From the NCBI RefSeq assembly GCF_029852145.1, contig NC_079973.1, positions 25,934,422 through 25,998,421 on the forward strand: a DNA stretch of 64,000 bases, in the 5' to 3' direction. Below, piece by piece: positions 48,846-60,361 of this stretch (the stretch's first letter is position 1; the number at the start of each line of letters is the position of its first letter). The position numbers and the translations under genes were made by a program. The DNA comes from Microplitis mediator. Taxonomy: Eukaryota; Arthropoda; Insecta; Hymenoptera; Braconidae. The notes beneath the pieces were generated by a model. That model had not been told where the DNA came from and did no database searches. It saw nothing but the letters and a program-made list of their open reading frames with translations.

Positions 48846-49359
48846 CTTTCGTACTTTGATAAAATAATTATTATGATGATTATAATAATTGGACGATATT
48901 TTAAAAATAAATTCTGCGATTTAATAAGCAATTCATCCAAAAAAATTCAAATCAAACTTTTGTAATTTAAATTAACAACTTTTAATCGAAATTAAAAACT
49001 TGAGATTTTAAACAGAAAATTAGATTTATGCAATTAATTAATTAATTAATAGAAAGCTTTTATATCCGGAATTTATACTCAATATTGAAAAAAATTTTAA
49101 TTATCTAATAATAAAACGAAACATCAAATTCAATATCACCGAGAAACTGCTCGCAGTCAAGCATCAGCTCCAACATACGCACCGGCCATTTCAATTTAAT
49201 TAACACTCAAAACTTTATTATTTTATATTACTATTATCTACACACTCAAACATTTATCAACACTGTGTCATAATCACTTATCACAATTCAATAATTCACT
49301 ACTAATTAAGAAAATTTTCAATCAATAATCAGACATTCTCACAACACAAGACTTTAGTC
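48846..49359. other. AT-rich spacer
   Basis: Nothing beyond A/T-rich sequence, an ATTA-type run at about 49,033-49,051 and the short CATCAGCTCC word shared with about 48,300. On the minus strand an ATGGCCGGTGCGTATG-like start near 49,180 opens only a ten-codon frame. Confidence 0.4.
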
Positions 49360-49440
49360 TACGGACTGAGTAGCTCTGACCGTTATGACTCAAAATGGAC
49401 TACTGCGCAAACTTCAAACTTCGCGCATGCGTATTTATTC
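49360..49440. promoter_or_regulatory. Promoter-like patch 2, similar to patch 1
   Basis: Carries AAACTTCGCGCATGCGTA at about 49,416-49,433, matching AAACTCGCGCATGCGC at 48,811-48,825 in patch 1. CTGACCGTTATGA-type sequence upstream matches CTAACCGTTACGG in patch 1. It is probably a duplicated or alternative first-exon promoter (inference). Confidence 0.4.
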
Positions 49441-49619
49441 TGTGTGACTGTCGCAGACATCAGACAAATTTAAAATTATTAATAAAATAAAATTTTTTAA
49501 AAATGCGCATTTAAAAAATTTTGAAATTAAGCGCATTTTTTATAAATATTATTTTTTTAATTTTTTACTCTATTTATTTATAATTTTAAATTTTTCTGAT
49601 GTCTGTTACATTCACACTC
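49441..49619. mobile_element. Foldback element (family F2), copy next to promoter-like patch 2
   Basis: Left arm from 49,441 (TGTGTGACTG, CAGACATCAGA, AAATTTAAAATTAT) is repeated inverted at 49,581-49,618 as TGAGTGTGAATG, CAGACATCAGA, AAATTTAAAATTAT. The centre also pairs (GCGCATTT-type words at 49,505 and 49,532). No coding capacity. Confidence 0.7.
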
Positions 49620-50484
49620 ATTCTAGTTTAAGAGTTTTTACTACACAGTCAGCTAGAGCAACATTTTAAACTAAAATTTTTCTTATTAATTCCGGATTAT
49701 TTATATTAAATTTTCTGTGATCAAAGATTTTAGATGGCGAATACTCATCTATACTCAAAATTTCTTTACTCAAGCACAAAGACGACATCTATACTCAGTG
49801 ACGACTATATTTAATGACAACTGTACTCCACTAAATTTTTGTAAACATCTCACCTATATTATGTTTACTCAAAGTCCTCTATATTCAAAGACATCTTTAC
49901 TCAATATCCACAGATTGAAAAGATTGTCAATAATGAAGTAATTCATAGATAAGACTATTCGGAAAGTCGATAACAAAGAAAATCAAAAAAGTATTTAAAT
50001 ATTAAATAAAGAAAAATTAATTTTTAAAATAAAAGTAAAATGTTTTTATCATTCTTACTTTGAAAACGATATAAAAAAAAATTTAACAAGAGCGTTTTTG
50101 TTAAGCTTTTGATTTAATTATAATTAATTAGTTATTTATAATTTCTCATGATGTATTGGTCTGAAATGAATGAAAAAAAAAAATTATTAAAAGAAAAAAC
50201 TATTTCATAAATACATGTAACCTGAAACCATTTGGTCTGGACGATACTTGCTCATGTAACCTGGAACCATTTATGAGACTTATAAGTCTCAGGTTATAAA
50301 TTAATTTGGTTTAGTATTTATTTTTAATTTTAACAATTATTATTTTTTTCTTTTATGTATTAAATGTATAAGATGTATTAAGGATTTATAAGAAAATACT
50401 TTGGAGATCAGTTTAGAATAATAGATTTTAAAAAGAGATTCAAAACTGACATAGTTATTGATAATTTTTATAATGGTACCAATT
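49620..50484. other. AT-rich flank of the satellite array
   Basis: Includes a degenerate short-period repeat of CATCTATACTCA-type words at about 49,735-49,915, giving a spurious short open frame, and two imperfect direct repeats of ATGTAACCTGAAACCATTT type at about 50,213-50,233 and 50,253-50,272. No gene. Confidence 0.5.
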
Positions 50485-51000
50485 TTATAGTGACTTCGCT
50501 ATTTTATTCCAAAGAACTAAGATTTCAGAAATAATGGTAAAGTTGTAGGTCTCCCCCATTTGAAATTGACTAAAAAATACATTTCTGTGAGTCACCCCGT
50601 AAAAATCACCTACTATGTGGCATGAATATTATCTTAAACTCGACAACACATAAAACTCGAATTCCCATAGCGATTTCGCGATTTTATTCCAAAGTACCAA
50701 GATTTCAAAAATAATGGTAAAGTTGTAGGTCTCCCCCATTTGAAATTGACTAAAAAATACATTTCTGTGAGTCACCCCGTGAGAATCACCTACTTTGTGG
50801 CATGAATATTATTCTAAACTCGACAACACATAAAACTCGAATTTTCATAGTGATTTCGCGATTTTATTCCAAAGTACCAAGATTTCAAAAATAATGGTAA
50901 AGTTGTAGGTCTTCCCCAATTGAAATTAACTAAAAAATAAATTTCTGTGAGTCACCCCGTAAGAATCACCTACTTTGTGGCATGAATGTTATCTTAAACT

Positions 51001-53880
51001 CGACAACACATGAAACTCGAATTTCCAGAGTGATTTCGCGATTTTATTCCAAAGTACCAAGATTTCAAAAATAATAGTAAAGTTGTAGGGCTCCCCCATT
51101 AGAAATTGACTAAAAAATACATTTCTGTGAGTCACCCTGTAAGAATCACCTACTTTATGGCATGAATATTATCTTAAACTCGACAACACATAAAACTCGA
51201 ATTCCCATAGCGATTTCGCGATTTTATTCCAAAGTACCAAGATTTCAAAAATAATGGTAAAGTTGTAGGTCACCCCCATTTGAAATTGACTAAAAAATAC
51301 ATTTCTGTGAGTCACCCCGTGAGAATCACCTACTTTGTGGCATGAATATTATCTTAAACTCGACAACACATAAAACTCGAATTCCCATAGCGATTTCGCG
51401 ATTTTATTCCAAAGTACCAAGATTTCAAAAATAATGGTAAAGTTGTAGGTCTTCCCCAATTGAAATTAACTAAAAAATACATTTCTGTGAGTCACCCCGT
51501 AAGAATCACCTACTTTGTGGCATGAATGTTATCTTAAACTCGACAACACATGAAACTCGAATTTCCAGAGTGATTTCGCGATTTTATTCCAAAGTACCAA
51601 GATTTCAAAAATAATAGTAAAGTTGTAGGGCTCCCCCATTAGAAATTGACTAAAAAATACATTTCTGTGAGTCACCCCGTAAAAATCACCTACTATGTGG
51701 CATGAATATTATCTTAAACTCGACAACACATAAAACTCGAATTCCCATAGCGATTTCGCGATTTTATTCCAAAGTACCAAGATTTCAAAAATAATGGTAA
51801 AGTTGTAGGTCTCCCCCATTTGAAATTGACTAAAAAATACATTTCTGTGAGTCACCCCGTAAAAATCACCTACTTTGTGGCATGAATATTATCTTAAACT
51901 CGACAACACATAAAACTCGAATTCCCATAGCGATTTCGCGATTTTATTCCAAAGTACCAAGATTTCAAAAATAATGGTAAAGTTGTAGGTCTCCCCCATT
52001 TGAAATTGACTAAAAAATACATTTCTGTGAGTCACCCCGTAAAAATCACCTACTATGTGGCATGAATATTATCTTAAACTCGACAACACATAAAACTCGA
52101 ATTCCCATAGCGATTTCGCGATTTTATTCCAAAGTACCAAGATTTCAAAAATAATGGTAAAGTTGTAGGTCTCCCCCATTTGAAATTGACTAAAAAATAC
52201 ATTTCTGTGAGTCACCCCGTAAGAATCACCTACTTTGTGGCATGAATGTTATCTTAAACTCGACAACACATGAAACTCGAATTTCCAGAGTGATTTCGCG
52301 ATTTTATTCCAAAGTACCAAGATTTCAAAAATAATAGTAAAGTTGTAGGGCTCCCCCATTAGAAATTGACTAAAAAATACATTTCTGTGAGTCACCCTGT
52401 AAGAATCACCTACTTTATGGCATGAATATTATCTTAAACTCGACAACACATAAAACTCGAATTCCCATAGCGATTTCGCGATTTTATTCCAAAGTACCAA
52501 GATTTCAAAAATAATGGTAAAGTTGTAGGTCACCCCCATTTGAAATTGACTAAAAAATACATTTCTGTGAGTCACCCCGTGAGAATCACCTACTTTGTGG
52601 CATGAATATTATCTTAAACTCGACAACACATAAAACTCGAATTCCCATAGCGATTTCGCGATTTTATTCCAAAGTACCAAGATTTCAAAAATAATGGTAA
52701 AGTTGTAGGTCTTCCCCAATTGAAATTAACTAAAAAATACATTTCTGTGAGTCACCCCGTAAGAATCACCTACTTTGTGGCATGAATGTTATCTTAAACT
52801 CGACAACACATGAAACTCGAATTTCCAGAGTGATTTCGCGATTTTATTCCAAAGTACCAAGATTTCAAAAATAATAGTAAAGTTGTAGGGCTCCCCCATT
52901 AGAAATTGACTAAAAAATACATTTCTGTGAGTCACCCCGTAAAAATCACCTACTATGTGGCATGAATATTATCTTAAACTCGACAACACATAAAACTCGA
53001 ATTCCCATAGCGATTTCGCGATTTTATTCCAAAGTACCAAGATTTCAAAAATAATGGTAAAGTTGTAGGTCTCCCCCATTTGAAATTGACTAAAAAATAC
53101 ATTTCTGTGAGTCACCCCGTAAGAATCACCTACTTTGTGGCATGAATGTTATCTTAAACTCGACAACACATGAAACTCGAATTTCCAGAGTGATTTCGCG
53201 ATTTTATTCCAAAGTACCAAGATTTCAAAAATAATAGTAAAGTTGTAGGGCTCCCCCATTAGAAATTGACTAAAAAATACATTTCTGTGAGTCACCCTGT
53301 AAGAATCACCTACTTTATGGCATGAATATTATCTTAAACTCGACAACACATAAAACTCGAATTCCCATAGCGATTTCGCGATTTTATTCCAAAGTACCAA
53401 GATTTCAAAAATAATGGTAAAGTTGTAGGTCACCCCCATTTGAAATTGACTAAAAAATACATTTCTGTGAGTCACCCCGTGAGAATCACCTACTTTGTGG
53501 CATGAATATTATCTTAAACTCGACAACACATAAAACTCGAATTCCCATAGCGATTTCGCGATTTTATTCCAAAGTACCAAGATTTCAAAAATAATAGTAA
53601 AGTTGTAGGGCTCCCCCATTAGAAATTGACTAAAAAATACATTTCTGTGAGTCACCCCGTAAAAATCACCTACTATGTGGCATGAATATTATCTTAAACT
53701 CGACAACACATAAAACTCGAATTCCCATAGCGATTTCGCGATTTTATTCCAAAGTACCAAGATTTCAAAAATAATGGTAAAGTTGTAGGTCTCCCCCATT
53801 TGAAATTGACTAAAAAATACATTTCTGTGAGTCACCCCGTAAAAATCACCTACTTTGTGGCATGAATATTATCTTAAACT
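51001..53880 (+). repeat. Satellite higher-order block A (1,260-bp super-unit)
   Basis: Seven-monomer units: 51,001-51,858 is identical to 52,261-53,118. A third, shortened repetition starts at 53,161 and is identical to 51,001-51,420 before jumping. Marker monomers carry TGAAACTCGAATTTCCAGAG and AATAGTAAAG. Confidence 0.9.
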
Positions 53881-54420
53881 CGACAACACATAAAACTCGA
53901 ATTCCCATAGCGATTTCGCGATTTTATTCCAAAGTACCAAGATTTCAAAAATAATGGTAAAGTTGTAGGTCTCCCCCAATTGAAATTAACTAAAAAATAC
54001 ATTTCTGTGAGTCACCCCGTAAAAATCACCTACTATGTGGCATGAATATTATCTTAAACTCGACAACACATAAAACTCGAATTCCCATAGCGATTTCGCG
54101 ATTTTATTCCAAAGTACCAAGATTTCTGAAATAATGGTAAAGTTGTAGGTCTCCCCCATTTGAAATTGACTAAAAAATACATTTCTGTGAGTCACCCCGT
54201 AAAAATCACCTACTATGTGGCATGAATATTATCTTAAACTCGACAACACATAAAACTCGAATTTTCATAGTGATTTCGCGATTTTATTCCAAAGTACCAA
54301 GATTTCAAAAATAATGGTAAAGTTGTAGGTCTCCCCCAATTGAAATTAACTAAAAAATACATTTCTGTGAGTCACCCCGTAAGAATCGCCTACTTTATGG
54401 CATGAATATTATTCTAAACT

Positions 54421-55860
54421 CGACAACACATAAAACTCAAATTTCCATAGTGATGACGCGATTTTATTCCAAAGTACCAAGATTTCAAAAATAATGGTAA
54501 AGTTGTAGGTCTCCCTCAATTGAAATTAACTAAAAAATACATTTCTGTGAGTCACCCCGTGAGAATCGCCTACTTTATGGCATGAACATTATCTTAAACT
54601 CGACAACACATAAAACTCGAATTCCCATAGCGATTTCGCGATTTTATTCCAAAGTACCAAGATTTCTGAAATAATGGTAAAGTTGTAGGTCTCCCCCATT
54701 TGAAATTGACTAAAAAATACATTTCTGTGAGTCACCCCGTAAAAATCACCTACTATGTGGCATGAATATTATCTTAAACTCGACAACACATAAAACTCGA
54801 ATTCCCATAGCGATTTCGCGATTTTATTCCAAAGTACCAAGATTTCTGAAATAATGGTAAAGTTGTAGGTCTCCCCCATTTGAAATTGACTAAAAAATAC
54901 ATTTCTGTGAGTCACCCCGTAAAAATCACCTACTATGTGGCATGAATATTATCTTAAACTCGACAACACATAAAACTCGAATTCCCATAGCGATTTCGCG
55001 ATTTTATTCCAAAGTACCAAGATTTCTGAAATAATGGTAAAGTTGTAGGTCTCCCCCAATTGAAATTAACTAAAAAATACATTTCTGTGAGTCACCCCGT
55101 AAGAATCGCCTACTTTATGGCATGAATATTATTCTAAACTCGACAACACATAAAACTCAAATTTCCATAGTGATGACGCGATTTTATTCCAAAGTACCAA
55201 GATTTCAAAAATAATGGTAAAGTTGTAGGTCTCCCTCAATTGAAATTAACTAAAAAATACATTTCTGTGAGTCACCCCGTGAGAATCGCCTACTTTATGG
55301 CATGAACATTATCTTAAACTCGACAACACATAAAACTCGAATTCCCATAGCGATTTCGCGATTTTATTCCAAAGTACCAAGATTTCTGAAATAATGGTAA
55401 AGTTGTAGGTCTCCCCCATTTGAAATTGACTAAAAAATACATTTCTGTGAGTCACCCCGTAAAAATCACCTACTATGTGGCATGAATATTATCTTAAACT
55501 CGACAACACATAAAACTCGAATTCCCATAGCGATTTCGCGATTTTATTCCAAAGTACCAAGATTTCAAAAATAATGGTAAAGTTGTAGGTCTCCCCCAAT
55601 TGAAATTAACTAAAAAATACATTTCTGTGAGTCACCCCGTAAGAATCGCCTACTTTATGGCATGAATATTATTCTAAACTCGACAACACATAAAACTCAA
55701 ATTTCCATAGTGATGACGCGATTTTATTCCAAAGTACCAAGATTTCAAAAATAATGGTAAAGTTGTAGGTCTCCCCCAATTGAAATTAACTAAAAAATAC
55801 ATTTCTGTGAGTCACCCCGTGAGAATCGCCTACTTTATGGCATGAACATTATCTTAAACT
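54421..55860 (+). repeat. Satellite higher-order block B (720-bp then 540-bp super-units)
   Basis: 54,421-54,840 matches 55,141-55,560 almost exactly (four-monomer period). The next repetition starts at 55,681 after three monomers. Markers are GATTTCTGAAATAATGG and CATGAACATT. Confidence 0.85.
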
Positions 55861-57480
55861 CGACAACACATAAAACTCGAATTCCCATAGCAATATCGCG
55901 ATTTTATTCCAAAGTACCAAGATTTCAAAAATAATGGTAAAGTTGTAGGTCTCCCCCAATTGAAATTAACTAAAAAATACATTTCTGTGAGTCACCCCGT
56001 AAGAATCACCTACTTTGTGGCATGAATATTATCTTAAACTCGACAACACATAAAACTCGAATTTCCATAGTGATGACGCGATTTTATTCCAAAGTACCAA
56101 GATTTCAAAAATAATGGTAAAGTTGTAGGTCTCCCCCAATTGAAATTAACTAAAAAATACATTTCTGTGAGTCACCCCGTAAGAATCACCTACTTTGTGG
56201 CACGAATATTATCTTAAACTCGACAACACATAAAACTCGAATTTCCATAGTGATGACGCGATTTTATTCCAAAGTACCAAGATTTCAAAAATAATGGTAA
56301 AGTTGTAGGTCTCCCCCATTTGAAATTGACTATAAAATACATTTCTGTGAGTCACCCCGTAAGAATCACCTACTTTGTGGCATGAATATTATCTTAAACT
56401 CGACATCACATAAAACTCGAATTTCCATAGTGATGACGCGATTTTATTCCAAAGTACTAAGATTTCAAAAATAATGGTAAAGTTGTAGGTCTACCCCATT
56501 TGAAATTGACTAAAAAATACATTTCTGTGAGTCACCCCGTGAGAATCACCTACTTTATGGCATGAATATTATTTCAAACTCGACAACACATAAAACTCGA
56601 ATTCCCATAGCAATTTCGCGATTTTATTCCAAAGTACCAAGATTTCAAAAATAATGGTAAAGTTGTAGGTCTCCCCCATTTGAAATTGACTATAAAATAC
56701 ATTTCTGTGAGTCACCCCGTAAGAATCACCTACTTTGTGGCATGAATATTATCTTAAACTCGACATCACATAAAACTCGAATTTCCATAGTGATGACGCG
56801 ATTTTATTCCAAAGTACTAAGATTTCAAAAATAATGGTAAAGTTGTAGGTCTCCCCCATTTGAAATTGACTAAAAAATACATTTCTGTGAGTCACCCCGT
56901 GAGAATCGCCTACTTTATGGCATGAACATTATCTTAAACTCGACAACACATAAAACTCGAATTCCCATAGCAATTTCGCGATTTTATTCCAAAGTACCAA
57001 GATTTCAAAAATAATGGTAAAGTTGTAGGTCTCCCCCATTTGAAATTGACTATAAAATACATTTCTGTGAGTCACCCCGTAAGAATCACCTACTTTGTGG
57101 CATGAATATTATCTTAAACTCGACATCACATAAAACTCGAATTTCCATAGTGATGACGCGATTTTATTCCAAAGTACTAAGATTTCAAAAATAATGGTAA
57201 AGTTGTAGGTCTACCCCATTTGACATTGACTAAAAAATACATTTCTGTGAGTCACCCCGTGAGAATCACCTACTTTGTGGCATGAATATTATCTTAAACT
57301 CGACAACACATAAAACTCGAATTTCCAGAGTGATTTCGCGATTTTATTCCAAAGTACCAAGATTTCAAAAATAATGGTAAAGTTGTAGGTCTCCCCCATT
57401 TGAAATTGACTAAAAAATACATTTCTGTGAGTCACCCCGTAAAAATCACCTACTCTATGGCATGAATATTATTCTAAACT

Positions 57481-59280
57481 CGACAACACATAAAACTCGA
57501 ATTTTCATAGTGATTTCGCGATTTTATTCCAAAGTACCAAGATTTCAAAAATAATGGTAAAGTTGTAGGTCTCCCCCAATTGAAATTAACTAAAAAATAC
57601 ATTTCTGTGAGTCACCCCGTAAGAATCACCTACTTTGTGGCATGAATATTATCTTAAACTCGACAACACATAAAACTCGAATTTCCATAGTGATGACGCG
57701 ATTTTATTCCAAAGTACCAAGATTTCAAAAATAATGGTAAAGTTGTAGGTCTCCCCCAATTGAAATTAACTAAAAAATACATTTCTGTGAGTCACCCCGT
57801 AAGAATCACCTACTTTGTGGCATGAATATTATCTTAAACTCGACAACACATAAAACTCGAATTTCCATAGTGATGACGCGATTTTATTCCAAAGTACCAA
57901 GATTTCAAAAATAATGGTAAAGTTGTAGGTCTCCCCCAATTGAAATTAACTAAAAAATACATTTCTGTGAGTCACCCCGTAAGAATCGCCTACTCTATGG
58001 CATGAATATTATTCTAAACTCGACAACACATAAAACTCGAATTTTCATAGTGATTTCGCGATTTTATTCCAAAGTACCAAGATTTCAAAAATAATGGTAA
58101 AGTTGTAGGTCTCCCCCAATTGAAATTAACTAAAAAATACATTTCTGTGAGTCACCCCGTGAGAATCACCTACTCTATGGCATGAATATTATTCTAAACT
58201 CGACAACACATAAAACTCGAATTTTCATAGTGATTTCGCGATTTTATTCCAAAGTACCAAGATTTCAAAAATAATGGTAAAGTTGTAGGTCTCCCCCAAT
58301 TGAAATTAACTAAAAAATACATTTCTGTGAGTCACCCCGTAAGAATCACCTACTTTGTGGCATGAATATTATCTTAAACTCGACAACACATAAAACTCGA
58401 ATTTCCATAGTGATGACGCGATTTTATTCCAAAGTACCAAGATTTCAAAAATAATGGTAAAGTTGTAGGTCTCCCCCAATTGAAATTAACTAAAAAATAC
58501 ATTTCTGTGAGTCACCCCGTAAGAATCACCTACTTTGTGGCATGAATATTATCTTAAACTCGACAACACATAAAACTCGAATTTCCATAGTGATGACGCG
58601 ATTTTATTCCAAAGTACCAAGATTTCAAAAATAATGGTAAAGTTGTAGGTCTCCCCCAATTGAAATTAACTAAAAAATACATTTCTGTGAGTCACCCCGT
58701 AAGAATCGCCTACTCTATGGCATGAATATTATTCTAAACTCGACAACACATAAAACTCGAATTTTCATAGTGATTTCGCGATTTTATTCCAAAGTACCAA
58801 GATTTCAAAAATAATGGTAAAGTTGTAGGTCTCCCCCAATTGAAATTAACTAAAAAATACATTTCTGTGAGTCACCCCGTAAGAATCACCTACTTTGTGG
58901 CATGAATATTATCTTAAACTCGACAACACATAAAACTCGAATTTCCATAGTGATGACGCGATTTTATTCCAAAGTACCAAGATTTCAAAAATAATGGTAA
59001 AGTTGTAGGTCTCCCCCAATTGAAATTAACTAAAAAATACATTTCTGTGAGTCACCCCGTAAGAATCACCTACTTTGTGGCATGAATATTATCTTAAACT
59101 CGACAACACATAAAACTCGAATTTCCATAGTGATGACGCGATTTTATTCCAAAGTACCAAGATTTCAAAAATAATGGTAAAGTTGTAGGTCTCCCCCAAT
59201 TGAAATTAACTAAAAAATACATTTCTGTGAGTCACCCCGTAAGAATCACCTACTTTGTGGCATGAATATTATCTTAAACT
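57481..59280 (+). repeat. Satellite higher-order block C (540-bp super-unit)
   Basis: Three-monomer unit (one TTTCATAGTGATTTC type followed by two TTCCATAGTGATGACG types) at 57,481, 58,201 and 58,741. 57,481-58,020 and 58,201-58,740 are identical; an extra single monomer at 58,021-58,200 breaks the period once. Confidence 0.88.
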
Positions 59281-60361
59281 CGACAACACAGCAAAACTCG
59301 AATTTCCATAGTGATGACGCGATTTTATTCCAAAGTACTAAGATTTCAAAAATAATGGTAAAGTTGTAGGTCTACCCCAATTGAAATTAACTAAAAAATA
59401 CATTTCTGTGAGTCACCCCGTAAGAATCACCTACTTTGTGGCATGAATATTATCTTAAACTCGACATCACATAAAACTCGAATTTCCATAGTGATGACGC
59501 GATTTTATTCCAAAGTACTAAGATTTCAAAAATAATGGTAAAGTTGTAGGTCTACCCCAATTGAAATTAACTAAAAAATACATTTCTGTGAGTCACCCCG
59601 TAAGAATCACCTACTTTGTGGCATGAATATTATCTTAAACTCGACAACACATAAAACTCGAATTTCCGTAGTGATGACGCGATTTAATTCCAAAGTACCA
59701 AGATTTCAAAAATAATGGTAAAGTTGTAGGTCTCCCCCAATTGAAATTAACTAAAAAATACATTTCTGTGAGTCACCCCGTAAGAATCACCTACTTTGTG
59801 GCATGAATATTATCTTAAACTCGACAACACATAAAACTCGAATTTCCATAGTGATGACGCGATTTTATTCCAAAGTACCAAGATTTCAAAAATAATGGTA
59901 AAGTTGTAGGTCTCCCCCAATTGAAATTAACTAAAAAATACATTTCTGTGAGTCACCCCGTAAGAATCACCTACTTTGTGGCATGAATATTATCTTAAAC
60001 TCGACAACACATAAAACTCGAATTTCCATAGTGATTTCGCGATTTTATTCCAAAGTACCAAGATTTCAAAAATAATAGTAAAGTTGTAGGGCTCCCCCAA
60101 TTGAAATTAACTAAAAAATACATTTCTGTGAGTCACCCCGTGAGAATCACCTACTTTATGGCATGAATATTATTTCAAACTCGACAACACAAAAAACTCG
60201 AATTTCCATAGTGATTTCGCGATTTTATTCCAAAGTACCAAGATTTCAAAAATAATGGTAAAGTTGTAGGTCTCCCCCATTTGAAATTGACTAAAAAATA
60301 CATTTCTGTGAGTCACCCCGTAAGAATCGCCTACTTTATGGCATGAACATTATTTTAAACT

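Noticed and set aside
49717..49941. 74-codon plus-strand frame
   Set aside because: Built from a degenerate short-period repeat (CATCTATACTCA words); no family similarity.
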